A stretch of 9,528 nt of DNA, from the NCBI GenBank assembly GCA_016934225.1, contig JAFGTH010000107.1:1-9528 (forward strand), written 5' to 3'. This DNA is from Lentisphaerota bacterium. Lineage in GTDB: Bacteria > Verrucomicrobiota > Kiritimatiellia > UBA8416 > JAFGTH01. The position numbers and the translations under genes are program-made. The notes below the pieces were generated by a model. It was not told the origin of the DNA. It searched no databases and saw only the letters and a program-made list of their open reading frames with translations. Shown one piece after another: positions 1 to 6,805 of the stretch (position 1 is its first letter; each line of letters begins with the position of its first letter).

Positions 1-891
1 AAACTGCGAAATGCATTTATTGCTCTGTGGGGCGCACAGGAACGCGTCCGAATAACCAATGAGATTCATATGCGTCGCAAGCAGGTTACTGATCTGATTC
101 GACTCAGGTACAAAGCTGGGCGCGAACACAAGGGTTCGCTGTTGACTGCGGAGGCGAAGGAGGCGGAAGCGAAACTTGAAACGGAAGAAGCCGAACGAGA
201 TATGCGTTTGAAATCGAGAGCGCTATGCGTGGCAATGGGTTGGGACGATTACAGGCTCGTTTGCGTATCGGAGCCTATGAATATCGCCGCTCTGTCGGAT
301 TGGGCATCTGCCGACTCCGCTCAGGGTTTTCAGAAGTTTGTTGTATCCACATTGAGCGTCCAACAGCTTGAGATTCAGCGCAAGATTGCCGGTCTGCGCA
401 CATTGGCGGCGCGCGGTGAGCACAGTCCTGATGTAACATTGCGGGGTAGTGTGAGCCGCAGTTCTTCGGATTGGCCGCCTGACGACGATTCATGGTCGGC
501 TGGTGTTAGTTTGAGTATTCCGCTTTTTTCCGGTGGTTCGGTTGTTAATGGCGTGAAGAAAGCCAGAAATGCTGAAGAACGCGCAGAAGCGAATCTGCGA
601 AGTGGGATCAACGATTCCGCTCTGTCTTTGCACGGCAAATGGAACGATGTAAAAAATGCAGTGGATTATGTTGAAGTCATGCGGAAGTATCTGGTCGCAT
701 CCAGGGAGCGCGCAAAGATTTCTGAGGCGGAGTATTCGAACGGATATTTGTCGTTCGATAGCTGGATCATAATCGAGGATGAATTTATTCGATTCGAGAA
801 ATCTTTACTTAGCGCTACGATGAGCGCATTGAGCGCGGAAGCCGGCTGGATTCATGCGATTGGGGGGACTCTTGAGAATGAAAATGAATAA
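1..891 (+). CDS. TolC-family outer-membrane efflux protein, 5'-truncated
   Basis: The reading frame is open from base 1 to the TAA at 889-891, giving 296 residues with no start in the window; the ATG at 70 is only an internal Met. The visible part holds the end of the first OEP (outer membrane efflux protein) repeat, with the typical RY.AGREHKGSLL segment followed by a Glu/Ala/Lys-rich coiled coil. A complete second repeat follows: a helix, a short strand pair ending in SLSIPLFSGG (window residues about 170-179), then a second long helical hairpin. The SIPLFSGG strand-turn is a family hallmark. TolC proteins are trimeric outer-membrane channels with a periplasmic helical barrel. The 3' end overlaps the adaptor gene by 14 bases, which indicates translational coupling and a role as the exit duct of the MacAB-type pump encoded downstream. 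About one third or more of the protein, including the signal peptide, lies outside the window. Confidence 0.9.
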   Translation, partial: KLRNAFIALWGAQERVRITNEIHMRRKQVTDLIRLRYKAGREHKGSLLTAEAKEAEAKLETEEAERDMRLKSRALCVAMGWDDYRLVCVSEPMNIAALSDWASADSAQGFQKFVVSTLSVQQLEIQRKIAGLRTLAARGEHSPDVTLRGSVSRSSSDWPPDDDSWSAGVSLSIPLFSGGSVVNGVKKARNAEERAEANLRSGINDSALSLHGKWNDVKNAVDYVEVMRKYLVASRERAKISEAEYSNGYLSFDSWIIIEDEFIRFEKSLLSATMSALSAEAGWIHAIGGTLENENE

Positions 892-1885
892 GAAACGATT
901 GACAGTCGTTATTCTCGTTATCGTGTTCATAATTGCGGGGATGTTTATCTTCAAAAATGGAATCAAGACGGAAGCAAAGAAGGTTTTATATGAAATTATT
1001 GAAGTGCAAACAGGTTCAATACGCGCGATGGTTGCGGCCAATGGCAGCGTGGGCCCTCAAAACCGCGTTGCCGTGATTCCTCCGATCGGCGGGCGTCTGG
1101 ACGAGTTACTTGTCAAAGAGGGCGATTATGTGACAAAGGGTCAGACCATTGGCTGGATAAGTTCGACAGAACGTGCCGCCCTGTTGGATGCCGCGCGCGC
1201 GGAAGATGAAGCACAGCATAAGTACTGGGAAACCGTCTACAAACCAGCCGCTCTCGTCGCTCCGATAGATGGTGAAGTCATAGTGCGTGGTGTAGAGCCT
1301 GGGCAGACTGTTAGCGCAAGCACCGGCATAGTTGTGTTGTCGAACCGGCTTATTGTGAAGGCGCAAGTAGATGAAACGGACGTCGGCAAGATCAAAGTGG
1401 GGCAGAAAGCTGTGATATCTCTGGATGCATATCCGGAAGTGAAGGCACATGGCGAAGTTTCCGCCATTTCATACGAATCAAAATTGGTCAACAACGTGGT
1501 AGTATATGAAGTAAAGATTGCAATGAAAGAAATTCCGGAAATGTTTCGTTCCGGAATGAGCGCCGAAATTAACATTGTCTACGATGAACGGCGCGACGCG
1601 GCGCTGATTCCAATTGATGCGATTGAACAGATTGATGGCAAAGCCTATGTTCATGTGCCGGACAATTCTCTGCCGAACGGGCGAAAACAGGAAATCAAGC
1701 TTGGTATGACGGACGAATTTAACAGTGAAATCCTGGAAGGTCTTGTTGTGGGCGACAAAGTTTTGATCAAGGCGGAACATTATTCGCTCTCTGCGCTGCG
1801 CAAGAAAGCAAAGAATCCGTTCCAGATGTCGTACGGAAAGGCCGGTTCAAGCAGCAGTCGTAAGGGAACCAAGCCAGGCAAATAA
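878..1885 (+). CDS. macA: MacA-type periplasmic adaptor (membrane fusion protein, HlyD/RND family)
   Basis: This 335-residue protein has a basic N-terminus (MKMNKKR) and one hydrophobic anchor at residues 9-25. It continues with a barrel-sandwich (lipoyl) half-motif around 66-98 (GGRLDELLVKEGDYVTKGQ), the second half around 127-150 (APIDGEVIVRGVEPGQTV), a beta-barrel domain at about 155-235 and a membrane-proximal domain at about 240-300. It ends in a Lys/Ser/Gly-rich tail. Adaptors of this family join an inner-membrane transporter to TolC. Only about 27 residues (97-123) lie between the lipoyl halves, far fewer than in the long helical hairpin of E. coli MacA. I chose ATG 878 because a G-rich Shine-Dalgarno-like run (862-868) precedes it and it gives a clean K/R-then-hydrophobic leader; ATG 854 and ATG 884 remain possible. 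It overlaps the TolC gene and sits 40 bases before macB, so operon membership is very likely. Confidence 0.88.
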   Translation: MKMNKKRLTVVILVIVFIIAGMFIFKNGIKTEAKKVLYEIIEVQTGSIRAMVAANGSVGPQNRVAVIPPIGGRLDELLVKEGDYVTKGQTIGWISSTERAALLDAARAEDEAQHKYWETVYKPAALVAPIDGEVIVRGVEPGQTVSASTGIVVLSNRLIVKAQVDETDVGKIKVGQKAVISLDAYPEVKAHGEVSAISYESKLVNNVVVYEVKIAMKEIPEMFRSGMSAEINIVYDERRDAALIPIDAIEQIDGKAYVHVPDNSLPNGRKQEIKLGMTDEFNSEILEGLVVGDKVLIKAEHYSLSALRKKAKNPFQMSYGKAGSSSSRKGTKPGK

Positions 1886-1907
1886 CGTTGTGTTTTAGTA
1901 CCAACGT
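1885..1907 (+). promoter_or_regulatory. Small inverted repeat between macA and macB
   Basis: ACGTTG (1885-1890) and CAACGT (1902-1907) form a perfect 6-bp stem with an 11-base loop. It overlaps the macA stop region and ends 3 bases before the macB Shine-Dalgarno. It is short, has no following U-tract and is not a convincing terminator. It could weakly modulate macB translation or mRNA decay, or be chance. Confidence 0.3.
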
Positions 1908-1910
1908 AAA

Positions 1911-1916
1911 AGGGAA
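1911..1916 (+). promoter_or_regulatory. Ribosome binding site deciding the TTG start of macB
   Basis: AGGGAA lies 9 bases before TTG 1926. Upstream the frame meets a TAG at 1896-1898, and no ATG or GTG lies between that stop and the TTG. Starting at the TTG yields the complete ATPase N-terminus, including the aromatic A-loop Tyr11. Confidence 0.7.
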
Positions 1917-1925
1917 ATACCAATC

Positions 1926-3899
1926 TTGATAGAGCTCAAGGGCATAACGAGGACGTATAGCAGCGGGAGCGTGAAAGTGCCCGCGTTACACACCACAGAT
2001 TTAAAGATTGAACAAGGCGAATTTGTAGCGATTATAGGCCCGTCCGGCTCTGGTAAATCAACTTTATTACACATACTTGGCCTTCTCGATCGCGCGGATA
2101 CCGGCTCTCATAAGTTTCTTGGCGCTGATATCGCTGATCTTGAGGAGAACGATCTTGCAATTGTCCGCAACAAATTCATCGGGTTTGTATTTCAGCAGTT
2201 CCATTTATTGCCGCGAATCAGCGCAGTTGAGAACGCCAGACTGCCTTTGATTTATGCGGGGCGCGGCAGTCACAGGCATGTCGCTGAGTCAAAAATTGCA
2301 TCCGTCGGTTTGTCGCATCGCGGCATGCACAGGCCAAACGAATTGTCGGGCGGCGAACAGCAGCGTGTTGCTATCGCGCGTTCTCTTGTGAACGCACCTG
2401 TTGTTCTTTTTGCGGATGAGCCGACCGGCAATTTAGACTCAAAAAGTGAGGAAGAAATTATTCGAATTCTCGAAGGTTTGAATGCGGATGGGAAAACGAT
2501 AGTGATGGTTACGCACGAACGCGAGATTGCCGATCGTGCCGGTCGAGTAATTGAAATGCGCGACGGCCGCATTGTTTCGGATGAGCGTCAAACTCAGCAC
2601 AACAGCGGATCTGCAGCGTCGCAAGTTGCGCCGGTTTTGGATATCAGGCAAGTGATTGACGACGGCCGCTCGGCTGTGGCAACAGCGGAATTTCGGGATC
2701 ATCTGCGGCAGGCTTTTCACGCGATGTTTTCTCATAAATTGCGCTCAGTGCTGTCAATGCTGGGCATACTCATAGGCGTGGCTGCGGTGATAGCCATGCT
2801 TGCCGTAGCAGAGGGGGCTCAAGCAATGATGCGGCAGGATCTGGCTTCATTGGGATCCAATTTGCTCGTTGTGGTGCCTGGCGCGCGGCGAATCGGAGGC
2901 GTGAGATTGCAACGTGGCGAGGTAACCAGATTTACATTAGAAGACTCGGAAAAAATCGAAATGCTGCCTACAGTAAAAAAGGCGTCAGCGTCCGTCAGGG
3001 GTGGAGTTCAGTTGGTTTACAGGAATCGCAATTGGGATACGTCGGTTTTGGGTGTGGAAGTTGATTATGCAGAGATGCGCAATTCAATTCCGGCGGTAGG
3101 ACGTTTCTTCTCGCAACAGGAAGTTAGAGATCGTGGCAAGGTGGTGGTGCTTGGTACCACGGTTGTTGGTGAGTTATTCGGTGAAGAGAATCCTATCGGC
3201 AAAATGATCAAAATAAACAGGATTGGTTTCAGGGTGATCGGTGTTTTTCCGTCCAAGGGTGGCAGCGGATTTCAAGATCAGGACGATATTGTTGTGGTTC
3301 CGGTCACGACGGGAATGTATCGCTTGCTTGGAAGGCGATATGTAAATCACATAGATGTGGAAGTGGTGGAGCAGGATATGATTGAAGAGGCAAAGGAGCA
3401 GATCAGGCAACTGATGGCCAGACGCCAAAGGGCGGGCAACAGAAATCCTGAGACTGCCGCGAATATTTTTGACATGACCGAAATACAGGAGGCGCTTACG
3501 ACAATGGTGAAAACAATGAGCATTCTATTGGGATCCATCGCTGCCATATCGTTGTTGGTCGGCGGCATTGGAATCATGAACATAATGCTTGTGTCTGTTA
3601 TGGAGCGAACGCGCGAGATAGGACTTCGCAAAGCTATAGGCGCGCGAAGACTTGACATTATGATTCAATTTTTAATCGAATCAATTATCATGACGCTCAG
3701 CGGAGGTCTGCTCGGAATGCTTTTGGGCTCCACAATCGGAGTTACCGTGTGCAAGATTGCCGGTTGGCCGCCAAGTGTGACGATATTTTCTGTGGTTTTG
3801 TCTGTGTCTTTCTCTGTTGTGATAGGATTGGTATTCGGACTATGGCCGGCGAGGCAGGCGGCAAAACTGGACCCCATCCAGTCGTTGAGGTACGAATAG
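1926..3899 (+). CDS. macB: MacB-type ABC transporter (fused ATPase-permease)
   Basis: This 657-residue protein has the full MacB layout. The N-terminal ATPase domain carries Walker A GPSGSGKST (38-46), the Q-loop in FVFQQF (87-92), signature LSGGEQQ (140-146), Walker B VVLFADEP (159-166, catalytic Glu165) and the switch His197. After a linker (about 220-265) come the first membrane helix (about 274-296), a large periplasmic domain (about 300-525) and three further helices (about 531-556, 583-608, 618-640). The cytoplasmic ERTREIGLRKAIGAR motif (560-574) is typical. MacB uses ATP hydrolysis for mechanotransmission, driving periplasmic substrates such as peptides, toxins or macrolides out through an adaptor and TolC; the substrate cannot be told here. 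The start is TTG: the frame is closed by TAG at 1896-1898, the first in-frame ATG comes after Walker A, and AGGGAA at 1911-1916 is well spaced. All ATPase motifs are intact. Confidence 0.96.
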   Translation: MIELKGITRTYSSGSVKVPALHTTDLKIEQGEFVAIIGPSGSGKSTLLHILGLLDRADTGSHKFLGADIADLEENDLAIVRNKFIGFVFQQFHLLPRISAVENARLPLIYAGRGSHRHVAESKIASVGLSHRGMHRPNELSGGEQQRVAIARSLVNAPVVLFADEPTGNLDSKSEEEIIRILEGLNADGKTIVMVTHEREIADRAGRVIEMRDGRIVSDERQTQHNSGSAASQVAPVLDIRQVIDDGRSAVATAEFRDHLRQAFHAMFSHKLRSVLSMLGILIGVAAVIAMLAVAEGAQAMMRQDLASLGSNLLVVVPGARRIGGVRLQRGEVTRFTLEDSEKIEMLPTVKKASASVRGGVQLVYRNRNWDTSVLGVEVDYAEMRNSIPAVGRFFSQQEVRDRGKVVVLGTTVVGELFGEENPIGKMIKINRIGFRVIGVFPSKGGSGFQDQDDIVVVPVTTGMYRLLGRRYVNHIDVEVVEQDMIEEAKEQIRQLMARRQRAGNRNPETAANIFDMTEIQEALTTMVKTMSILLGSIAAISLLVGGIGIMNIMLVSVMERTREIGLRKAIGARRLDIMIQFLIESIIMTLSGGLLGMLLGSTIGVTVCKIAGWPPSVTIFSVVLSVSFSVVIGLVFGLWPARQAAKLDPIQSLRYE

Positions 3900-3919
3900 A
3901 TTCAGATGGAGGAAGTCTC

Positions 3920-4648
3920 ATGTTTGGACTGGATTTAACCGGTAAGATTGCAGTGGTGACAGGCAGCGGAAGGGGTATCGGCAAACAAATTGCCGTTATG
4001 CTGGCCGAGCATGGCGCTAACGTGGTATTGACGGCTCGAACAGATGCCGAGATTCAGAAAGTGCGGCAGGAGATATGCGATGCAGGCGGTTCAGCGGTTG
4101 CGAAAGTTGCCGATGTAACAAGTGAGGCTGCAGTTGCGGCGCTGTTCGCGTATGTTGCGTCGGAATTCGGGATGCTTGACATACTGGTGAACAATGCCGG
4201 CGTTGGTCTGTTTGGGCCTTTGGCCGAAATGCGCGCGGAGGACTTTGACGCAACCGTTGCAGTAAATATGCGTGGCACTTTTCTATGTTCGCAGCAGGCC
4301 TTACGCATGATGATACGGGCATGCGGCGGCTACATAATCAATATTGCAAGCATTGTCGGATTACGCGGGTATCCGGATCAGGCTGCGTATTCGGCCGCCA
4401 AACACGGTGTCATGGGGTTGACCAAATCGTTGGCGGCTGAAACGCAGAAGTATGGCATTCGAGTGAGCGCGATTTTGCCCGGAGGTGTTGATACGGATAT
4501 GGTTCGTCGTTCGCGTCCCGATTTGGATGTTTCCGAGCTATTGCATCCGAGCGACGTGGCTCAGGCAGTAGAGTACTTGCTGTCGTTATCGGATCGGGCG
4601 TCGGTGGACGAGATATATATTCGCCGCCGCAACAGCAAGCCTTTCTAA
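3920..4648 (+). CDS. Short-chain dehydrogenase/reductase (classical SDR, FabG-like)
   Basis: This 242-residue NAD(P)-dependent oxidoreductase has the Rossmann glycine motif TGSGRGIG (14-21), an Arg at the end of strand 2 (TAR, 38-40) that would suit NADPH, D65 in the ADVT motif, NNAG (91-94), and the full catalytic tetrad Asn116, Ser144, Tyr157 and Lys161 (YSAAK). PGGVDTDM (187-194) follows. Length is normal for classical SDRs. The C-terminus lacks the usual FabG ending with a DGG motif and instead finishes in a basic tail (IRRRNSKPF), so acyl-carrier-protein reductase activity should not be assumed; the substrate is unknown. ATG 3920 is chosen because GGAGGA (3908-3913) sits 6 bases upstream; the frame stays open further upstream inside macB but without comparable signals. 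It begins 20 bases after macB, so it probably belongs to the same transcript. It is predicted to be cytosolic. Confidence 0.93.
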   Translation: MFGLDLTGKIAVVTGSGRGIGKQIAVMLAEHGANVVLTARTDAEIQKVRQEICDAGGSAVAKVADVTSEAAVAALFAYVASEFGMLDILVNNAGVGLFGPLAEMRAEDFDATVAVNMRGTFLCSQQALRMMIRACGGYIINIASIVGLRGYPDQAAYSAAKHGVMGLTKSLAAETQKYGIRVSAILPGGVDTDMVRRSRPDLDVSELLHPSDVAQAVEYLLSLSDRASVDEIYIRRRNSKPF

Positions 4649-4680
4649 CTGCGCACTTTCATTCTTTTTCAGGCTTCCGA

Positions 4681-5967
4681 TCAAAGCGTCTTCTGCAGAG
4701 CCATTATGCTGTATGCGGTTACCAGGACGGGATCGCCTTCCCAGAACCTGCTTGACGGATTTGTCCAGTAACCGTTGCCGTATGTCGGATCAATCTTTTG
4801 AAGCGTGATAAGCTTCTGCGCAAGTTCCTTGTGCCAGTCAACAAAAGTATTCTTTTGCCGTGGGATAAGATCCTGTCCGTAGACGTCCAGGGCTTTGGAG
4901 AGCACGTTGTAGAAGAAATAGACGCCTTCCTGTCCCATTCCCGGGTTCTCTTCGAGCGTCCAGTGTTTGGCTGCCCAGTGAAATGCCGACAGCACACGGC
5001 CGTCATTCCTCGGTACATCAGCGTACACGAGAGCCAGCAATCCGACATAGGTCATGCTGCCGTATGAACGGAACACCACGGCGCCCGCGTCATTCGTGAA
5101 TGCACCGGCCTTTGATTCGCCCGGTTTATAGAAGAATCCGCCGGCGGAATCCGCGCCGGCCTTGTCGTCGTTCTGGATGGAGGCCAGGAACTTGAGTGTG
5201 CGATCCCAGTCAATGTCAACGCGTTGTTGACCGCTTGGTCTGGAGTCTTCGGCGCCGGCAGTTAACGCCATCGCTTGGACGGCATAAAACGTGTTTAACC
5301 CGTCCGTATATGGCCGTTTTGTGATACGGTCATAGCCGAATCCACCGTCATAAATATCACCTCCGAGGAGTTGACTACCGGCGATAAATTCTCGGGCCTT
5401 GAGCACGACGGGCGTCAACGACTTGTCTCCGGTTTCATGAAGGGCGGTCATACAGATCGCGGTATTGTAGTTGCTGAGACCTCCTCCTTTTCGACCTTCA
5501 ACGTCAACATATATTCCGCCGTTGTCTTTCCGGCACGAAAGAATAAATTTTACAGCTTTTGCAATAACATGATCGCGCTCAGGATGTGCGCTGTGAATAA
5601 ATGATTGCATTGCCAGCGCCGTAAGAGCGGGGAACTTGTTGTTTGACCATGATCCGTCGTCTCTCTGTGTTGCCGCAAGCCAGTCCAGGGCGCGGTCAAT
5701 GGCGGCCTCAACCTCCCTAGCGACCGATTCGCCCAGAACGCCTGCCGGTTGAGTATATGAGACCATGCTTCGCGAATTATCAGTACTACTACCGCTTGTA
5801 CGTGAATTCGCTGACAACACCGTAGCATTATTTCTGTTGTTTAATGTGCTTACCGTGCTGACCGGATCATCAGGCTTGGCTGTTACCTTTGGTCGTGACC
5901 TGTATACGAACAGGCCGGCCAGGCAGAATGCGCATAAAACAGCAGCTATTACGATGCTTTTTCTCAT
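4681..5967 (-). CDS. Membrane-anchored alpha/alpha-toroid protein (prenyltransferase/squalene-cyclase-like fold)
   Basis: This 428-residue protein has an N-terminal signal anchor (MRKS then hydrophobic 5-22), a Ser/Thr/Asn-rich linker (about 26-75) and a helical repeat domain (about 80-428). The repeats show the Gly/aromatic turns of the terpene-cyclase/prenyltransferase-beta superfamily: DGSW (104-107), NGGIY (149-153), DGGFGY (207-212), AGGFFY (275-280) and NGYW (398-401), alternating with helices such as NYNTAICMTAL and VLVTAYSIMALQ. I see no DxDD acid motif of squalene-hopene cyclases; DIDWD at 251-255 does not match it. Cyclase activity is therefore doubtful, and the protein may be a binding or structural toroid facing the periplasm. 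No good lipobox is present. I start at ATG 5967-5965 because GAAAGGA lies 6 bases upstream (5974-5980 on the minus strand) and the leader is then clean. It is divergent from amrA and convergent with the SDR gene. Confidence 0.85.
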   Translation of the reverse strand: MRKSIVIAAVLCAFCLAGLFVYRSRPKVTAKPDDPVSTVSTLNNRNNATVLSANSRTSGSSTDNSRSMVSYTQPAGVLGESVAREVEAAIDRALDWLAATQRDDGSWSNNKFPALTALAMQSFIHSAHPERDHVIAKAVKFILSCRKDNGGIYVDVEGRKGGGLSNYNTAICMTALHETGDKSLTPVVLKAREFIAGSQLLGGDIYDGGFGYDRITKRPYTDGLNTFYAVQAMALTAGAEDSRPSGQQRVDIDWDRTLKFLASIQNDDKAGADSAGGFFYKPGESKAGAFTNDAGAVVFRSYGSMTYVGLLALVYADVPRNDGRVLSAFHWAAKHWTLEENPGMGQEGVYFFYNVLSKALDVYGQDLIPRQKNTFVDWHKELAQKLITLQKIDPTYGNGYWTNPSSRFWEGDPVLVTAYSIMALQKTL

Positions 5968-6057
5968 AGTTGATCCTTTCAATAAACACGATGCGAACCT
6001 ATAGTATAAACGGACGAAGCGCAAATGTTATTAGGCATCGGCAGAAAGGTATTGGTT
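5968..6057. promoter_or_regulatory. Divergent intergenic region with candidate promoters
   Basis: The 90 bases separate the toroid gene (minus) and amrA (plus), so promoters for both are expected here or in the adjacent 5' ends. A TATACT on the minus strand (6008-6003) resembles a -10 box, with a weak -35-like ATAACA 17 bases upstream (6031-6026). On the plus strand TATAGT (6000-6005) and TATAAA (6005-6010) are -10-like but have no convincing -35. The assignment is tentative. Confidence 0.35.
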
Positions 6058-6777
6058 ATGAATAGAATTTGTTGCGCATGTTTAATCCTGGCGCTGTTCC
6101 CAGGCTGCAAGCCGTTAAGAACGTTATTGGCGCCAGAAAACGATACCGTGTCGCAGCGGGAGCAAACAGACAACGCAGGCGAGGAGGAAACATATATGAT
6201 CAAAGAGCACAAAAGCGGCGAATGGTCTCCTGAATTAAGCAACTCTGAGAAGCAAACATTGTTTAAGATAGTTGAGGATACATTGAACTGGTGCGTCAAC
6301 GGATCAAGTGAGCCGTTTTCGTTTGACCAATACACATTGACGGACAAAATGAAGAAAGACACGGCTACTTTCGTTACGCTCAAAATCAATGGCATGTTGC
6401 GCGGCTGTATCGGATCGCTCATACCTGCTGATCCGATGTACAAATCCGTACACGAAAACGCGGTTCTGGCGTCAATGCGGGATCATCGGTTCAGACCGGT
6501 TGCTCCGCGCGAATTACCGACCATAGAGGTTTATATATCCATCTTGAGTCCGATTGTGCCTATTGACTCCCTGGAAAAATTCAAGATCGGCGAACATGGC
6601 ATAATACTGACGAAAGGCAGGGCACGAGCCGTATATTTGCCTGAAGTGGCGGTTGAACAGAAATGGAACAAAGATCAGACGTTATCGTCGTTAAGCGAGA
6701 AGGCCGGCTTGGACGGCGACAGTTGGCGACAAGGCGCATCGTTTCAGGTTTTTTCAAGCGTGGTTCTTTCCAAGTAA
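6058..6777 (+). CDS. amrA: AMMECR1-domain protein (AmmeMemoRadiSam system protein A) with lipoprotein-like leader
   Basis: This 239-residue protein has a C-terminal AMMECR1 domain (about 60-239). It shows the family hallmark LRGCIGSL (114-121), the segment DHRFRPVAPRELPTIEVYIS (142-161), a HGIILTKG...LPEVAVEQ.W stretch (180-203) and the closing KAGL..DSW segment (215-223). AMMECR1 is universal in archaea, common in bacteria and named for a human disease gene; its biochemical role is unknown. Bacterial and archaeal copies often accompany Memo and a radical SAM enzyme, and a piece of that enzyme lies at the right edge. Unusually, residues 1-17 form a signal peptide ending in FPGC, an imperfect lipobox with Cys17, followed by a polar linker to about residue 50. 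Start 6058 has AGAAAGG (6043-6049) at good spacing; ATG 6025 is possible. A strong internal start at 6196 (Met47) would give a leaderless 193-residue form. The membrane spermidine-synthase-like gene follows after 28 bases. Confidence 0.93.
   Translation: MNRICCACLILALFPGCKPLRTLLAPENDTVSQREQTDNAGEEETYMIKEHKSGEWSPELSNSEKQTLFKIVEDTLNWCVNGSSEPFSFDQYTLTDKMKKDTATFVTLKINGMLRGCIGSLIPADPMYKSVHENAVLASMRDHRFRPVAPRELPTIEVYISILSPIVPIDSLEKFKIGEHGIILTKGRARAVYLPEVAVEQKWNKDQTLSSLSEKAGLDGDSWRQGASFQVFSSVVLSK
6181..6198 (+). promoter_or_regulatory. Strong internal ribosome binding site and ATG inside amrA
   Basis: GAGGAGGAAA (6181-6190) contains a perfect AGGAGG (6182-6187) 8 bases before the in-frame ATG at 6196, a better match than the upstream site for ATG 6058. 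Initiation here would give a 193-residue protein without the signal peptide, close to the usual size of stand-alone bacterial and archaeal AMMECR1 proteins. The bases also encode the Glu-rich linker, so chance cannot be excluded. Confidence 0.5.
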
Positions 6778-6805
6778 TAGAATCTTTTGACGGTGAGAAG
6801 GAGCC

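Noticed and set aside
3749..3919. Upstream 57-codon extension of the SDR inside macB
   Set aside because: It lies wholly in the macB 3' end in another frame; the SDR domain starts at ATG 3920, which has a strong Shine-Dalgarno.
4637..4676. AAGCCT (4637-4642) and AGGCTT (4671-4676) as a bidirectional terminator between the SDR and toroid genes
   Set aside because: The stem is only 6 bp with a 28-base loop and no adjacent T-run on the far side, so it does not look like an intrinsic terminator.
5217..5219. DIDWD (residues 251-255 of the toroid protein) as a cyclase DxDD motif
   Set aside because: The spacing reads D-I-D-W-D, not DxDD, and the surrounding residues do not resemble the cyclase motif context.
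5979..6443. Minus-strand open frame of 154 codons across amrA
   Set aside because: It is antisense to the conserved AMMECR1 domain, lacks a recognisable domain and would overlap the toroid gene's promoter region.
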